DNA from: an uncultured Arcobacter sp.
GTDB taxonomy: Bacteria; Campylobacterota; Campylobacteria; Campylobacterales; Arcobacteraceae
Assembly (NCBI GenBank): GCA_913054415.1
Contig: CAJXII010000007.1
Span: 1 to 25,925 of the forward strand
DNA: 25,925 bases
Reading direction: 5' to 3'
Shown: positions 14,355-21,294 of the stretch, piece by piece
How positions within the stretch are numbered: position 1 is the stretch's first letter
Layout of the letters: the number at the start of each line of letters is the position of its first letter
Made by a program: the position numbers and the translations under genes
The notes under the pieces: model-generated
The model's input: only the letters and a program-made list of their open reading frames with translations
Told to the model about the DNA's origin: nothing
Database searches by the model: none

Positions 14355-15596
14355 TTACCCTTTTATCCCATCTGCTCTAGGGCTTAATAAAAATCTAAAA
14401 AATACTTTAATATAGAGCATAAAAGATATAGTCCAAATAATTGCTGACCATAAATATAACTGACTTGCAAACTCTTCATAAAAAGGGATTAAACCTCTCA
14501 TAAAAGTAGCAGTTATCATAAATATAACCATTAAATGGGTATAGATATTTGATGTTAAATGTCGCCCTGTATGTATCCATCCGATGGTTACCATAACCAT
14601 TAGATAAGCGATCCCTAAACCACCAGAAGTTATAAAATGTCTAAAACTTGAAATTCCTATACTATCACTAAAAAGTATGCTCCACCCAATAAGTCCATAC
14701 CCTAGAGCAAACATTACAAAAATACAAAATAGGTAAAGGACATAAGGTTGGTTTAGTATAAACTCATCTTTAAGATTATAATCACTTGTTATTGCAAGTA
14801 TTGCTGAAGCAGTTCCTAGAGCTATCCAGCCAAGAGCAGAATTATTTGGATAAAGAAACTCAACTACAGTAAAAAGTATAACACTAAAAATAGCTAGATT
14901 TGTAAGTGGTGGTCGTGAGATATAAATATCATCTATCCCTTTATCTTCCATCAGTTCATTGACTGCTTCCATATTTACTCTTCTCATTGCAAGTAAAATC
15001 AAAACTACAATAGCACCTAGCGAGAGTTTTAATATACTCATCCCATCAGTTGTAGCAAATCCAGCTTTTGAGGCAAAAAACCAACTCTCAAGAGCAAAAA
15101 TAACTACTAAAATATAACCAATAGAAGCATGTCTTTGCAATTTATCAAGCACAACATCTTTAGCAAACCATATAAGCCAACCAAGCATAGCAAGGTTTAA
15201 AATAGCTGTAAGATAAACTCCTGTTATATCGATAAACCAAAAACTAACTCTCCCTGCTATCCACAAAAGCATAATATATTTTAATCTTTTACCAACAAAC
15301 GGCACCATTCCAGGAAAAAGCTCAGGTAACCCAGTAGTTAAAAATGCCATAACTCCAGCTGTGAGTATCCCAAAAAGCATCTCATAAATATGCCAAGTTA
15401 AAACATCATTCATAAATGGAATATTTATAACACCACTCCAAACCAATCCCCACAAAATCATAGAAAGTATAAGATATGGAGCTAAAAGTAAAAATATAGG
15501 ACGAAATCCATAAGCTAAATATGTTGGTATATTTTCCTCATCAGGATAGTAAAGGTAATGGTTGGTTGCGTGTAGTTTTTCCTCTTGTTTTTGCAT
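14355..15596 (-). CDS. nnrS: NnrS family heme/copper membrane protein
   Basis: A 413-residue integral membrane protein with about 12 helices. The NnrS family contains heme and copper and is linked to defence against nitric oxide and the iron-nitrosyl complexes it forms. Matching blocks are AYGFRPIFLLLAPY near residue 29, LTWHIYEMLFGILTAGVMAFLTTGLPE (conserved His and Glu) near residue 67, and the C-terminal half HFITSGGLGIAYLMVMVTIGWIHTGR with the family His residues. The start overlaps the end of the ABC ATPase gene by one base, so it is the last gene of the importer operon. That link, together with upstream Fur-box-like sites, suggests control by iron rather than only by nitric oxide. Confidence 0.88.
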   Translation of the reverse strand: MQKQEEKLHATNHYLYYPDEENIPTYLAYGFRPIFLLLAPYLILSMILWGLVWSGVINIPFMNDVLTWHIYEMLFGILTAGVMAFLTTGLPELFPGMVPFVGKRLKYIMLLWIAGRVSFWFIDITGVYLTAILNLAMLGWLIWFAKDVVLDKLQRHASIGYILVVIFALESWFFASKAGFATTDGMSILKLSLGAIVVLILLAMRRVNMEAVNELMEDKGIDDIYISRPPLTNLAIFSVILFTVVEFLYPNNSALGWIALGTASAILAITSDYNLKDEFILNQPYVLYLFCIFVMFALGYGLIGWSILFSDSIGISSFRHFITSGGLGIAYLMVMVTIGWIHTGRHLTSNIYTHLMVIFMITATFMRGLIPFYEEFASQLYLWSAIIWTISFMLYIKVFFRFLLSPRADGIKG

Positions 15597-16342
15597 TATT
15601 TTATCTCCAAAGAATTTAGTTCAAAAGTTTCTATTATCTCTTTATCTTGCAATATTTTTGCACTCTCTTCATAAACAAACTTATCATCTCTTTTATCTTG
15701 TGGTAAGATGTAGTCAAACTCTTTTACAATATGCCCAGGATCAGCTTTTAAGAGTAAAATCTTATCGCTTAATCTTATCGCTTCCATCATATCATGAGTG
15801 ATAAAAAGTATAGAGATATTTTCTTTTTGGCTTATCTCTATTAAGTGTGTTTGTAACTCTTTTTTAAGCCCAATATCAAGTGCAGAAAACGGCTCATCTA
15901 AAAATAGAAGTGATGGTTTTACAACCAAAGCACGAGCAAAACTCACTCTTTGCTTCATCCCTCCACTTAAATCTTTTGGAAACTTTTCAAAATCATCCTC
16001 TTCTAGTCCAAATTTTAGTGCTATGGCTTTTGCTTTCTCAATCGCTTGTGATTTTTTTTCACCCTTAGCTAAAAGTCCTATGGCGATATTGTCTATCACA
16101 TTTTTCCAAGGCAATAATCTTCCTTCTTGAAAAGCAAAAGAGGAACTTTTAAAAGTATTTATTACTTCTCCTTCTTCTACATCTAAAAGTCCTGAGCATA
16201 GATGAAGTAGTGTAGTTTTTCCACCACCACTAGGACCAACAATAGAGAGGATTTTTCCTTTTTCTAATGTAAAATTTATATCTCTTAAAATCTCAGTAAA
16301 TCCAAAATGATGATTTAAGTTTTTAACTTCTAACTTCTCCAT
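15596..16342 (-). CDS. ABC transporter ATP-binding protein (NitT/TauT type)
   Basis: A 248-residue cytoplasmic ATPase that powers the importer. Walker A GPSGGGKT (36-43), Q-loop Gln72 in FAFQEGRLLPW, signature LSGGMKQR (125-132), Walker B LLFLDE (145-150) and the switch His183 (FITHDMMEA) are all intact. The EGRLLPW segment and the short 248-residue length place it with SsuB/TauB/NrtD ATPases for sulfonates, taurine, nitrate, aliphatic amines or pyrimidine precursors. The start lies 13 bases inside the end of the permease gene. The substrate cannot be told from this subunit. Confidence 0.93.
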   Translation of the reverse strand: MEKLEVKNLNHHFGFTEILRDINFTLEKGKILSIVGPSGGGKTTLLHLCSGLLDVEEGEVINTFKSSSFAFQEGRLLPWKNVIDNIAIGLLAKGEKKSQAIEKAKAIALKFGLEEDDFEKFPKDLSGGMKQRVSFARALVVKPSLLFLDEPFSALDIGLKKELQTHLIEISQKENISILFITHDMMEAIRLSDKILLLKADPGHIVKEFDYILPQDKRDDKFVYEESAKILQDKEIIETFELNSLEIK

Positions 16343-17112
16343 AATTCCACCTCTCTTTTAATAGGTTCTAAGATGATGTACTCTATAAACATAAGCGAGC
16401 CTATCATTATAGTTACAAGTGCAAGTGCTGTTGGAGTATCAAGCTGACTTCTTGCAACTGCCAAACTTGCACCAATACCATTGCTTGTAGCTAATAACTC
16501 TGCCATAACAACTATTTTCCAAGCCATACCAAGACCACTTACCCAAGCAGGAAAAACATAAGAAAATATATGTGGAAAATATATATCAAAAAACTTCATA
16601 TACCAAGGAAGATGGAAACTATCTGCCATCTCTTTTAAATCTCCATCAAGTGTGCGAGTACCTTGCAATGAACCTACAAATATAATAGGAAAAGATGCTA
16701 CTATAACTGTAAAGATCACTGTTTCATCACCCATACCAAACCAAATCATAGCCAAAACTATCCATGCGATTGGTGGCATACCAACTAAAATGGTTACAAT
16801 AGGACGACTCATCATAGAAGCAGTTGCAAAAAATCCAGACAATAACCCCAAAGTAGTTCCAAGAACTAAAGATATACCAAATCCTACAGATGCTCTATAA
16901 AGTGTAACTTTGAACTCATCTATTACAAGTGGATCATTAAGCATAAGATTTAAAGTTTTAAATGTTTCTAGCGGTGATGGCAATACAAGATTACCATAGA
17001 CTTGATTTCCTACATCCCATAAAGCTATAAAAAGAAGTATTGATGCAACAGCACCCCAACCACTCCAAAGATATGCAGGAAAATCTTTTAAAATTTTTAA
17101 TATAAATTTCAT
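16330..17112 (-). CDS. ABC transporter permease (NitT/TauT type)
   Basis: A 260-residue inner-membrane permease with six predicted helices. The cytoplasmic EAA loop is visible as EMADSFHLPWYMKFFDIYFPHI, followed by a GLGMAWKIVVMAELLATSNGIG segment typical of SsuC/TauC permeases. The N-terminal LPSPLETFKTLN region also matches that family. It lies nine bases after the substrate-binding protein gene and overlaps the ATPase gene, giving the standard binding protein-permease-ATPase order. Confidence 0.92.
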   Translation of the reverse strand: MKFILKILKDFPAYLWSGWGAVASILLFIALWDVGNQVYGNLVLPSPLETFKTLNLMLNDPLVIDEFKVTLYRASVGFGISLVLGTTLGLLSGFFATASMMSRPIVTILVGMPPIAWIVLAMIWFGMGDETVIFTVIVASFPIIFVGSLQGTRTLDGDLKEMADSFHLPWYMKFFDIYFPHIFSYVFPAWVSGLGMAWKIVVMAELLATSNGIGASLAVARSQLDTPTALALVTIMIGSLMFIEYIILEPIKREVELWRS

Positions 17113-17121
17113 CTATATCCT

Positions 17122-18093
17122 CTAATAATAAAATCCATCATTATGTAGTTTTCCACCTATTGATTTTGGATTATTTGTTTTTAAAATATTTAAGAAAAAC
17201 TCTAAATCTTTCTTTGCATTTTTTGCTGGTATTGTATCTAATTTTACATAATCAATACTATCTGATACACCATTGGCTTCAAGCATTTTTACATATTTTA
17301 CAGCTAATACACCAGCTTCTTTTTTATGAGTTTTATACCAAATCATAGCTTTTTGGTATTCTTCATTAAATCTTTTTATAATAGTTTTATCAATATCTCC
17401 AACTACTGCCATACCAGCTTCTGGAATTTGTGCTTTTACTTTAAAAACTTTTCCCCACTCATTTTCTAACATATCACTTCGGTATAGATCTGGAGCTACA
17501 AGTTTCAATGGAAATGAACCAGTTTTTCGCAAAGCTATAGATATCGCAGGTTCTGCTAATAAAGCATGATCAACTCGTCGCATAATCAACATCTGCATAG
17601 CATCTATTGGTGAGCCAACATATCTAAGCTTAAAATCTTTTTTAGGATTTAGCCCCTCTTTCTTAGCTATCTCTTCAAATACAATATCTGGCATATCTGC
17701 ACGAAATGGCATAGCTATCTCACACCCTTTGAAATCAGATAAAGTTTTTTTTGTTTTATCTCTAGTTAAAATCCCAAGTATTCCCCAAACTGATACATTA
17801 AGTAGTTTTATATTTACACCTTTGTTATAAAGATTTGCCCCTACATTTGTAGGGATTGCTATAAAATCTGCTCCACCTTTAAGTGTTAAAGCTCTTAGTT
17901 CATCTGGATTTTTCCATAATTTAAACTCAACTTTTTTTGCAATATCACTTAATGCACCAGTTTCAATCATCCTAAATAATGGATGAGATACCGTTGCCAT
18001 TGGTCCGCTTAAAACTAATTTATCTACTTTTTGGTTAGCCATTAAGTTAATACCAAAAGAAAGTAGAGCTAATAAAATGATTTTTTTGAACAT
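17122..18093 (-). CDS. ABC transporter substrate-binding protein (NMT1/SsuA-like)
   Basis: A 323-residue periplasmic binding protein. I chose the ATG at 18093 because GAGGAG ends eight bases before it; the longer frame from 18108 would start inside that site. Residues 1 to about 18 form a signal peptide (KKIILLALLSFGINLMA) with likely cleavage before NQ. The mature protein shows the NMT1/SsuA two-lobe pattern: GPMATVSHPLFRMIETGAL, LKGGADFIAIPTNVGANLYNKG, LSDFKGCEIAMPFRADMPDIVFEEIAKKEGL and RRVDHALLAEPAIS. No Cys for lipid attachment is present. The ligand is unknown; sulfonates, thiamine precursors or a metal-binding compound are possible, and Fur-type sites upstream would favour something tied to iron. 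Confidence 0.88.
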   Translation of the reverse strand: MFKKIILLALLSFGINLMANQKVDKLVLSGPMATVSHPLFRMIETGALSDIAKKVEFKLWKNPDELRALTLKGGADFIAIPTNVGANLYNKGVNIKLLNVSVWGILGILTRDKTKKTLSDFKGCEIAMPFRADMPDIVFEEIAKKEGLNPKKDFKLRYVGSPIDAMQMLIMRRVDHALLAEPAISIALRKTGSFPLKLVAPDLYRSDMLENEWGKVFKVKAQIPEAGMAVVGDIDKTIIKRFNEEYQKAMIWYKTHKKEAGVLAVKYVKMLEANGVSDSIDYVKLDTIPAKNAKKDLEFFLNILKTNNPKSIGGKLHNDGFYY

Positions 18094-18115
18094 CTTTTTT
18101 CTCCTCATTTAATTT

Positions 18116-18130
18116 TAATAATCATTATCA
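18116..18130. promoter_or_regulatory. Fur-box-like palindrome 1
   Basis: TAATAATCATTATCA is a 7-1-7 inverted repeat with one mismatch and closely matches the Fur consensus half-sites (GATAAT/ATTATC). It lies between the importer start codon and its -10 element, where a bound repressor would block elongation or initiation. Confidence 0.6.
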
Positions 18131-18165
18131 AGGTGAAATGATATAGAAAGAAACCTTAAACTAAT

Positions 18166-18171
18166 ATTATA
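18166..18171 (-). promoter_or_regulatory. promoter (-10) of the ABC importer-nnrS operon
   Basis: On the minus strand 18171-18166 reads TATAAT. The start would be near 18159, giving a leader of about 65 bases that includes Fur-like box 1. Fur-like box 2 (18173-18187) falls in the spacer between -10 and -35, an effective place for repression. Confidence 0.55.
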
Positions 18172-18172
18172 C

Positions 18173-18187
18173 TGATAATCATTATCA
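18173..18187. promoter_or_regulatory. Fur-box-like palindrome 2
   Basis: TGATAATCATTATCA is a perfect 7-1-7 palindrome and matches the classic Fur core GATAATxATTATC; a further ATTACA hexamer follows. It lies between the two divergent transcription units and could control both. Confidence 0.75.
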
Positions 18188-18232
18188 TTACATTATTAGT
18201 ATTTTTTTACTATTATTATGATACAATTATGT

Positions 18233-18739
18233 ATGCAAAAAATCATATTAACTATTTTTATACTAAGCAATCTATTTGCTCATCCACACACTTTTATAGA
18301 TGTTTATCCAAAAGTTGTTGTAAAAAATAATATTGTAACTCAAATAGATTTTAAATGGATTATGGATGAGATGACATCATCTATGCTTATTATGGAGTTT
18401 GACCAAAATCAAAATGGCAAAATAGATAAAGAGGAAAACAAATATATAGAAGAAAACTATTTTTTATCTTTAAAAGATTATGATTTTTATACACATCTAA
18501 AACCAAAATATAAAGTGACAAATTTTTTTGCAGATATAAAAAATGAGAAAATAGTATATAATTTTACTTTTCAATTATTAAAAAAAACAAAATTATCAAA
18601 TTTTAAACTCCAATTTTACGATACAGATTTTTTTGTATCTATGCAATTAAAAGAAAAATTTATAACCCAAAAAATTCCTCATAAAATCAAAGACCTTGAT
18701 GGTGATTTTTATTATGGTTACGAAATTATTTACAAGTAG
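18233..18739 (+). CDS. DUF1007 family periplasmic protein
   Basis: A 168-residue exported protein of the DUF1007 family, which is almost always found with NicO-type metal transporters and probably handles the metal on the periplasmic side. ATG 18233 (MQKII) is preferred because a signal peptide starts there (IILTIFILSNLFA) with cleavage before HPHTF; ATG 18218 in the same frame is possible, and neither has a clear ribosome-binding site. The mature N-terminus HPHTFIDVYPKVVVKN is the family signature and holds two His residues that could bind metal. A DQNQNGKIDKEE loop resembles an EF-hand. It ends six bases before the NicO gene. Confidence 0.85.
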   Translation: MQKIILTIFILSNLFAHPHTFIDVYPKVVVKNNIVTQIDFKWIMDEMTSSMLIMEFDQNQNGKIDKEENKYIEENYFLSLKDYDFYTHLKPKYKVTNFFADIKNEKIVYNFTFQLLKKTKLSNFKLQFYDTDFFVSMQLKEKFITQKIPHKIKDLDGDFYYGYEIIYK

Positions 18740-18745
18740 GACTAT

Positions 18746-19483
18746 ATGGAATTTTATCACACATTTATAAAATATTTAACAACGCTACAATATCAACTAA
18801 ACCATTTTATCTCTGGATCTATAAAAAATATAAATGATGATAGCTCTATCACTTTAAGCTTAACTGTCATTGGTATCGCATTTTTATATGGACTAATTCA
18901 TGCAGCGGGTCCAGGACATGGAAAATCGATAGTTGGATTTTATTTTAGTGGAAATAATAATGACAAAAAAAGCTATAAAAATGCTTTTGAGATGGGGTAT
19001 ATGATATCTATAGTGCATACTATTTCCGCACTTATTACTACATTTGGACTTTATTTTATACTAAAAACTATGTTTTATAAAAATTTTAGAGAAACTTATG
19101 ATAATATCATGCATATATCTGCTATTATGATTATTGTTGTTGGATTTTATATCATCTATGAAGCTTATAAACATAAACAATCTTGTGAAACAATAGAACA
19201 AAAAAACAGATCAAAATATATGGTTGCACTTAGTGCTGGAGTTGTTCCTTGTCCTGGGGTTATGACTATTGTGTTGTTTAGTGTTATTCAACATAAATAT
19301 ATATTAGGCATTTTAAGTGCTATCTCTATGAGTATTGGTATGGGATTTACTATATCAATAGCTGGAATACTTGGGATACTTTTTTCAAAACAAACTACTA
19401 AGTTTACAAAAAAAGTTGGATATATACTCCAGATGTTTAGTGGGGTTATTATTATAGCACTTGGAGTGTTTTTGTATCAATAA
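18746..19483 (+). CDS. NicO family nickel/cobalt-type metal transporter
   Basis: A 245-residue membrane protein with about six or seven helices of the NicO (RcnA/HoxN-related) family. The key motifs are HAAGPGHGKSIV near residue 52, whose His residues bind the metal, SIVHTISALIT near residue 95, and the second-half GVVPCPGVMTIVLF motif near residue 168. NicO members transport Ni2+, Co2+ or similar ions in either direction; RcnA exports, others import. Pairing with DUF1007 and the Fur-like box upstream argue for a metal-responsive unit, but the ion and direction are not shown. The last gene of the run, mtnA, starts 16 bases later and may share the transcript. Confidence 0.87.
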   Translation: MEFYHTFIKYLTTLQYQLNHFISGSIKNINDDSSITLSLTVIGIAFLYGLIHAAGPGHGKSIVGFYFSGNNNDKKSYKNAFEMGYMISIVHTISALITTFGLYFILKTMFYKNFRETYDNIMHISAIMIIVVGFYIIYEAYKHKQSCETIEQKNRSKYMVALSAGVVPCPGVMTIVLFSVIQHKYILGILSAISMSIGMGFTISIAGILGILFSKQTTKFTKKVGYILQMFSGVIIIALGVFLYQ

Positions 19484-19498
19484 GTTAAAAGGAAATAA

Positions 19499-20590
19499 AT
19501 GCAAGGTAAATACAAAGCTTTATGGATAAATAAAAATAAAAAATTAGAAGTTATAGATCAAACAAAATTACCATTTGAGTATAAAACAAAAGTTTTAAAT
19601 ACTACAGATGAAATAGTTACTGCTATAAAAGATATGACCGTTCGTGGTGCTGGAGTCATAGGTAGTATTGCAGCTTTTGGGATATATGTAGCATCACAAG
19701 AAGTAAAAAATTATGATGATCTGCAACAAAAAGCAAATCTGATAAAACAATCACGACCAACTGCAGTAAATCTGATGTGGGCAGTTGATAAGATGATGAA
19801 CTATTTGAAAACCTCTACAAATCTAATAAATGATGCTCTAAAATTTGCAATAGAATTAAATGACAATGAAGCTATCCAAAGCCAAAAAATAGCATCTTTT
19901 GGAGCTGATATTATTGAAGATATTTTAAAACAAAAAGATAAAAAAACTATCAATATTTTAACTCATTGTAATGCTGGATGGTTAGCTGTTATTGACAAGG
20001 GAACTGCCCTAGCCCCAATATATGAAGCTAAAAAAAGAGGAATTGATATCCATGTATGGGTAGATGAGACACGACCACGAAATCAAGGAACAAGTTTAAC
20101 TGCTTGGGAGTTAGAGCAAAGTGGAATAAACCATACAATCATAGCTGATAATACAGGTGGTCATCTTATGCAACACGATATGGTAGATATGGTTATAACT
20201 GGAGCAGATAGAGTAAGTGCCTCTGGTGATGTAGCGAATAAAATAGGAACTTATCTAAAAGCATTAGGAGCATATGATAACAATATCCCTTTTTACGTAG
20301 CCATACCAACTTCTACATTTGATTTTGATATAATTGATGGGATAAAAGAGATACCAATAGAACTTAGAAGTGAAAATGAGGTAAAATATATAAAAGGTGT
20401 AGCAAAAGATGGATCGATCCAAGAGGTGTTAATCACTCCAAAAAATAGTCCAGCTATTAATTATGGATTTGATGTAACTCCTGCTAGACTTATTACGGGA
20501 CTTATTACTGAAGCTGGTGTTTGTAAAGCAAACAAAGAGGATATAAAAGAAAAGTTTATTGATGACAACAACTCTATATGTGGGATATAG
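19499..20590 (+). CDS. mtnA: S-methyl-5-thioribose-1-phosphate isomerase
   Basis: A 363-residue enzyme that isomerises methylthioribose 1-phosphate, the product of MtnK, to methylthioribulose 1-phosphate. It is full length for the eIF2B-like aldose-ketose isomerase family. The VRGAGVIGSIAAFG block (48-61), catalytic Cys157 in THCNAG, WVDETRPRNQG (187-197), catalytic Asp237 in TGADRV, and the C-terminal NYGFDVTPARLITGLITEAG are all present, and these separate MtnA from true eIF2B subunits. AAGGAAAT precedes the ATG. It lies after nicO and before a toxin-antitoxin pair and an aldolase-dehydrogenase fusion that could use its product. Confidence 0.95.
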   Translation: MQGKYKALWINKNKKLEVIDQTKLPFEYKTKVLNTTDEIVTAIKDMTVRGAGVIGSIAAFGIYVASQEVKNYDDLQQKANLIKQSRPTAVNLMWAVDKMMNYLKTSTNLINDALKFAIELNDNEAIQSQKIASFGADIIEDILKQKDKKTINILTHCNAGWLAVIDKGTALAPIYEAKKRGIDIHVWVDETRPRNQGTSLTAWELEQSGINHTIIADNTGGHLMQHDMVDMVITGADRVSASGDVANKIGTYLKALGAYDNNIPFYVAIPTSTFDFDIIDGIKEIPIELRSENEVKYIKGVAKDGSIQEVLITPKNSPAINYGFDVTPARLITGLITEAGVCKANKEDIKEKFIDDNNSICGI

Positions 20591-20616
20591 ATTAGTTAAA
20601 TATAAGTTAAAATTAG

Positions 20617-20622
20617 TATAAT
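20617..20622 (+). promoter_or_regulatory. promoter (-10) of the toxin-antitoxin pair
   Basis: TATAAT at 20617-20622, 32 bases before the antitoxin ATG, with AAAGG (20643-20647) as ribosome-binding site. It would give the module its own transcription and could read on into the aldolase operon. Confidence 0.5.
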
Positions 20623-20653
20623 AATCATATAAGATTAGAACAAAGGCTAGAAT

Positions 20654-20935
20654 ATGTTAGAATATGGTATTAAAGCAATTACAACAAATCCTACAATTAT
20701 CACAAAAGCAACAGAGATTATAAAGCTTGTAGATAGTAGAACAGATACTACAAGAGCATTTGTCTTACCAGCTTCTTATGCTTTTTATATACAAAAGATA
20801 GATAAAGAGATACAGCACAAAAAGTGGGCAAAAGAGAAAAAGAAAATGCTTAAAAACTCAAAACAAACTGATAGTTTAGGTGATATTTCAACTATAGGTT
20901 TAAATAGTATTGATGAATATTTAGAAGGTAACTAG
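20654..20935 (+). CDS. putative antitoxin of a MazF-type module
   Basis: A 93-residue protein, assigned as antitoxin chiefly from its position directly before a MazF/PemK-like gene (stop and start abut). The first 50 residues (GIKAITTNPTIITKATEIIKLVDSRTDTTRAFVLPASY) could form a Phd/YefM- or AbrB-like DNA-binding fold. The charged C-terminal part (KKWAKEKKKMLKNSK onward, ending in SIDEYLEGN) would be the flexible toxin-binding tail. I do not recognise the exact family. Confidence 0.6.
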   Translation: MLEYGIKAITTNPTIITKATEIIKLVDSRTDTTRAFVLPASYAFYIQKIDKEIQHKKWAKEKKKMLKNSKQTDSLGDISTIGLNSIDEYLEGN

Positions 20936-21286
20936 ATGTTAAAAGGTGATATTTATCTAGTTGATTTTGGGAAAAGCAAAGATAGTTTTAGTTTTGGTAA
21001 AAATCGTCCAGCTATTATTTTTCAAACAAACAAATTAAATTATGCAGTTAAGGAAGAGATATATGATTATTTTCTAGTTATCCCTTTATCTACAAAAAAT
21101 GATATTGTAACAGATGAATTTAGAGTAAAAATCAAAAAAAGGGATTATCTACAAGAGGATAGTTTTGCAGTAGTTAATAGTATCTGTTTTTTACATAAAA
21201 AATATCTACAAACCAAACTAGCAACTTTAGATGATGATGAGATAGTGCAAATAGAAAAAATTATAAAAACAGTATTTGATATATAA
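20936..21286 (+). CDS. MazF/PemK-family endoribonuclease toxin
   Basis: A 116-residue protein of the MazF/PemK (CcdB-like fold) family, which cleaves RNA at short sequences and arrests growth when unopposed. It opens with GDIYLVDFGKSKDSFSFGKNRPAIIFQTN, the family's GDI...dfg...g.eq.g.RPaiIiqn pattern. The Arg-Pro is at about residue 24-25. A LVIPLSTKND strand and a FAVVNSICFLHKKYL segment (the usual 'v...i.tvdk..L') follow. The gene begins immediately after the antitoxin stop and ends eight bases before the aldolase-fusion start, so it lies inside what looks like a metabolic operon. Confidence 0.82.
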   Translation: MLKGDIYLVDFGKSKDSFSFGKNRPAIIFQTNKLNYAVKEEIYDYFLVIPLSTKNDIVTDEFRVKIKKRDYLQEDSFAVVNSICFLHKKYLQTKLATLDDDEIVQIEKIIKTVFDI

Positions 21287-21294
21287 GGATAAAA

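Noticed and set aside
15562..16130. Plus-strand coding frames opposite the ABC ATPase gene.
   Set aside because: The minus strand encodes an intact ATPase with every motif in place; the opposite frames have no domain and no start signals.
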